Notes under the pieces: generated by a model
Database searches by the model: none
Told to the model about the DNA's origin: nothing
The model's input: the letters and a program-made list of their open reading frames with translations, nothing else
Shown here: one piece after another, positions 4,315-6,671 of the stretch
Numbering within the stretch: position 1 is the first letter of the stretch
How the letters are laid out: each line of letters starts with the position of its first letter
DNA from: an archaeon
GTDB lineage: Archaea > Nanobdellota > Nanobdellia > Woesearchaeales > JAHJEM01
DNA length: 6,671 nucleotides
NCBI GenBank assembly: GCA_020057445.1
Contig: JAGVFV010000167.1
Coordinates: 1 to 6,671, forward strand
Direction: 5' to 3'
Program-made: the position numbers and the translations under genes

Positions 4315-5157
4315 ATGGAAGTCAGCATAAAGAAGCCCTTGTTCGGAAAAGAGGTCGAATTCGTCATCTGGGACGTGGACAGAGAGATAGCGCTCCCTGT
4401 GATCGAGCGGGCATATGAAGAAGCATTGCGGCTGAGCAGGATATTCAACTTCTATGATCCCACAAGCGAAGTCTCAATGCTGAACAAGAAAAGAGCCCTC
4501 GCAGTATCGCCAGAGCTTCTCCAAGTCCTGAAATTGGCAATAGATATGGCTCGGCAGACCAAAGGCCAGTATGACATCAGCCTAGGACGATTATTCACTC
4601 AGAGAAAATCAGGAGAAAAAGAGATCATCCCCTCCTGCTCATACGAAGACATCCTCATCAAGGGACATGAAGTGACCTTGGCGCATCCTGACATCCTCAT
4701 CGATCTTGGCAGCATCGCAAAGGGCTATATCGTGGACAAGATTGTGGAATACCTCAAGGAAGAAGGCATCATCTCCGGACTTGTGAATGGCAGGGGAGAC
4801 ATCAGGGCATTTGGAGACCACGAAGAGATCCTCGGGATCCAACACCCTCGAGACAAGGAAAAGCTCATCGCAAGACTGCGCCTCAAGGACGCAGCGGTCG
4901 CGACATCTGGCGACTACAACCAATACCAGAAAACTTTTAATACAAGCCATCTGATCAATGCAAAAGAATCCATTTCAGTGACTGTCATAGCGTCGACCTT
5001 GGTCATCGCGGATCTCTACGCGACTGCCCTCTTTGTCATGGGGCATAACGAAAGGGAGAAGATGCTCTCCAAAGAACAGAAGATCAAGGCATTCATCATC
5101 GACAAAGAACTTCACGTCCATCACTACAACACATTTGAGGAATCTCTGGTACCATGA
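4315..5157 (+). CDS. apbE: ApbE-type FAD:protein FMN transferase
   Basis: 280 residues. The family transfers FMN from FAD onto a Ser/Thr of a target protein using Mg2+ (established for ApbE). Visible family motifs in order: FNFYDPTSEVSMLN (44-57), KGQYDISLGRLF (83-94), DLGSIAKGYIVD (130-141), GLVNGRGDIRAFG (155-167), AVATSGDYNQY (194-204), HLIN (212-215) and SVTVIASTLVIADLYATALFVMG (221-243), where D233 and T237 match the metal-binding Asp/Thr. There is no signal peptide or lipobox, so the enzyme is predicted to be cytoplasmic, unlike the lipoprotein ApbE of many bacteria; this also explains its shorter length. The family's N-terminal MGT-like motif is replaced by FGK. Its stop overlaps the next start (ATGA), implying translational coupling with the NOX-like gene. 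No ApbE target motif is evident in the other proteins of the window. Confidence 0.93.
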   Translation: MEVSIKKPLFGKEVEFVIWDVDREIALPVIERAYEEALRLSRIFNFYDPTSEVSMLNKKRALAVSPELLQVLKLAIDMARQTKGQYDISLGRLFTQRKSGEKEIIPSCSYEDILIKGHEVTLAHPDILIDLGSIAKGYIVDKIVEYLKEEGIISGLVNGRGDIRAFGDHEEILGIQHPRDKEKLIARLRLKDAAVATSGDYNQYQKTFNTSHLINAKESISVTVIASTLVIADLYATALFVMGHNEREKMLSKEQKIKAFIIDKELHVHHYNTFEESLVP

Positions 5158-6461
5158 GACTACATAGAGTAATCGGATGGGGAATACTTCTCCTCCTGAG
5201 CTTCATCCCCATATTTCTCCTCTTCCATTTCGGTCCTGCAAAGGAGCTGACAAGCTTCGCAGAAACGACCCAGGCTCTCGGCCAGATTGCGGCGCTCGTC
5301 GGAGTGACCATGTTCGCCCTGACATTCATCCTTTCCATGCGTCTCCGTTTCATCGAAGACCTCTTCGGAGGCCTTGACAAGGTCTACATCGCACACGGCA
5401 TCCTCGGCGGCACAGCGCTCGTCCTCCTCCTCTTCCATCCAGTCCTTCTCGTGCTGAAATTCATCCCTGCGGATTTTAACACAGCAGCAGCATACCTGCT
5501 CCCGAGCAGCCACTGGTCTGTGAACTTCGGCATCATCGCGCTTGTCGGGCTTGCCTTCCTCGTCGGCATCACGCTCTATTCAAAGATGAAATACAACACC
5601 TGGAAGTCATCCCATGAATTCCTGGGACTTGTGTTCATCTTCGCCGTCCTCCACATCTTCCTCGTCAGGGGCAGTGCTTCGCGGGACTACATCTTCAACG
5701 GCTACTACGCCTTTGCTACAGTCGTTTCCATCATCGGACTTGGAGGATTCTCCTATAGTCTCTTCCTGAAGAACAGGATCATGAAAGAGGCGATCTACAA
5801 GATAGACAGCATAAAAAAGAAGAACGAGATGTATGACATCAGGCTCATCCCTGAAGGAAAGCCGCTCAAGTACACGTCAGGGCAATTCATATTTGTCAGG
5901 TTCTACAACGAGAACCTCAGCAGGGAAGCGCATCCCTTCTCCATAGCTTCCAAGTCTAACGATCCTAATATCATCATCATGGTGAAGAACCTTGGAGACT
6001 TCACGAGCGGCCTGCATCACCTGAAAGCAGGAGACAAGGTCGCGATCGAAGGGCCACACGGCAGGTTCAACATGACAAGCAAGAATAAGATTGACCAGGT
6101 GTGGCTTGCAGGAGGCATCGGCATCACGCCGTTCCTAGGCATGGCAGAAGACCTGAAGGAAAAAAAGAGGCTGCACAAGATCGACCTCTATTATAGCGTC
6201 AGGAACGATGATGAATTCATAGGATTCAACTCATTGCAGTCTTTGGAGAAAACAGACACTAATTTCAGGTTCTTTCCCTGGACGACAAACAAGAGAGGCC
6301 GCCTCGACATCAAAGAGATCGAGAAGAACTCCGGAAACCTCAAGACCAAGGAATTCTTCATCTGCGGGCCAGGCGGATTCAAGAACGCGATGAAGGAGGC
6401 GCTCATCGGAGCAGGAGTGAGCGAGGATCGGATCTACGAGGAGGAATTCACCTTCAGATGA
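5154..6461 (+). CDS. NOX/ferric-reductase-like membrane flavocytochrome b (NAD(P)H, FAD, two hemes)
   Basis: 435 residues. The N-terminal half is a six-helix ferric-reductase-like membrane domain (about 1-205). Its heme-ligand histidines are H81/H95 (13 between) and H154/H167 (12 between), the same spacing as NADPH oxidases. The C-terminal half is a cytoplasmic ferredoxin-reductase-type domain: FAD-binding HPFS (260-263), GPHGRF (300-305), nucleotide-binding GGIGITPF (320-327), CGPGGF (404-409), and a C-terminal EEFTFR with an aromatic residue next to the end, as in NOX/FNR relatives. Predicted activity is electron transfer from cytoplasmic NAD(P)H to an acceptor outside the membrane: ferric iron, oxygen, or a flavinylated partner given the linked apbE. 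The start overlaps the apbE stop by four bases; a GAGGA lies 12 nt before the start, a long spacing. The acceptor cannot be told from sequence. Confidence 0.9.
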   Translation: MRLHRVIGWGILLLLSFIPIFLLFHFGPAKELTSFAETTQALGQIAALVGVTMFALTFILSMRLRFIEDLFGGLDKVYIAHGILGGTALVLLLFHPVLLVLKFIPADFNTAAAYLLPSSHWSVNFGIIALVGLAFLVGITLYSKMKYNTWKSSHEFLGLVFIFAVLHIFLVRGSASRDYIFNGYYAFATVVSIIGLGGFSYSLFLKNRIMKEAIYKIDSIKKKNEMYDIRLIPEGKPLKYTSGQFIFVRFYNENLSREAHPFSIASKSNDPNIIIMVKNLGDFTSGLHHLKAGDKVAIEGPHGRFNMTSKNKIDQVWLAGGIGITPFLGMAEDLKEKKRLHKIDLYYSVRNDDEFIGFNSLQSLEKTDTNFRFFPWTTNKRGRLDIKEIEKNSGNLKTKEFFICGPGGFKNAMKEALIGAGVSEDRIYEEEFTFR

Positions 6462-6671
6462 CCCTTAAACAAGCAGTCGGGATCGCGCTTGTAGCAGTCA
6501 CATTCGTCGCAGGCAACATCCTCCTCTTCGGACTGATAAAAGGACAGTTCGCTCCTGCTGCGCATTTCATATTCGCATTCATCCTCTTCCTCATACTTCT
6601 CATCGCGCTCAGGGGAATATTGACAAGAAAGCGGGACTTTGCTATATGCATCGTGCTCGTCAGTCTCATCG
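6458..6671 (+). CDS. Small hydrophobic membrane protein, 5' part only (cut by window end)
   Basis: The ATG overlaps the preceding stop as ATGA, and GGAGGA (6440-6445) lies 12 nt upstream. 71 residues are visible: one membrane helix at about 6-27 (AVGIALVAVTFVAGNILLFGLI), a second at about 35-53 (HFIFAFILFLILLIAL), a basic loop (RGILTRKRD), and the start of a third (FAICIVLVSLI). I do not recognise the family. Its overlap with the NOX-like gene suggests a partner subunit or electron-transfer component of the same system. The downstream sequence should tell whether it carries an FMN-binding or other redox domain. Confidence 0.75.
   Translation, partial: MTLKQAVGIALVAVTFVAGNILLFGLIKGQFAPAAHFIFAFILFLILLIALRGILTRKRDFAICIVLVSLI

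Noticed and set aside
4158..4418. Plus-strand 86-codon frame at the start of the apbE region
   Set aside because: It overlaps the apbE start in another frame, crosses the promoter, and shows no conserved sequence.

Overview
The window looks like a piece of an archaeal genome, most likely a DPANN-type (Woesearchaeota-like) archaeon. The evidence is TTTAAATA/TTTATAAA-type TATA boxes about 25 nt upstream of starts that lack a Shine-Dalgarno site, heavy use of AGG/AGA arginine codons, a CxxC-x17-CxxC zinc-ribbon protein, and a Cys-rich DUF333/Kazal lipoprotein of a kind I associate with such genomes. The lineage is inference, not proven.

Layout. (1) 2-1985, plus strand: the 3' part of a large, probably cell-surface protein gene that is open at the window edge, followed one base later by a small exported protein with an NTF2-like domain and a C-terminal membrane anchor. 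(2) 1986-2114: short convergent gap. (3) 2115-2510, minus strand: a small zinc-ribbon protein with an RGG/RD-rich tail. (4) 2511-2911: a 401-nt non-coding stretch almost completely filled with inverted repeats. At least six are hairpins of one family (GAAA-NNN-loop-NNN-TTTC) whose apical base pairs change together. They are bracketed by two diverged copies of a 23-nt motif that resembles the end hairpin of IS200/IS605-type elements. (5) 2912-4087, minus strand: a lipoprotein with a DUF333 domain and two Kazal protease-inhibitor domains. (6) 4088-4314: divergent promoter region with a 13-nt palindrome at its exact midpoint. (7) 4315-6671, plus strand: a tightly overlapping operon of a cytoplasmic ApbE-type FMN transferase, a NOX/ferric-reductase-like membrane flavocytochrome b, and the start of a small multi-spanning membrane protein cut by the window edge.

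How the parts may work together. The ApbE/NOX-like/membrane-protein operon predicts electron transfer from cytoplasmic NAD(P)H through FAD and two b-hemes to the outer face of the membrane, with ApbE attaching FMN to a partner that is not visible here. The Kazal lipoprotein predicts a double-headed serine protease inhibitor displayed on the cell surface. The hairpin array is the least explained part: either a decayed or non-autonomous mobile repeat cluster, or a structured 3' region of the lipoprotein transcript.
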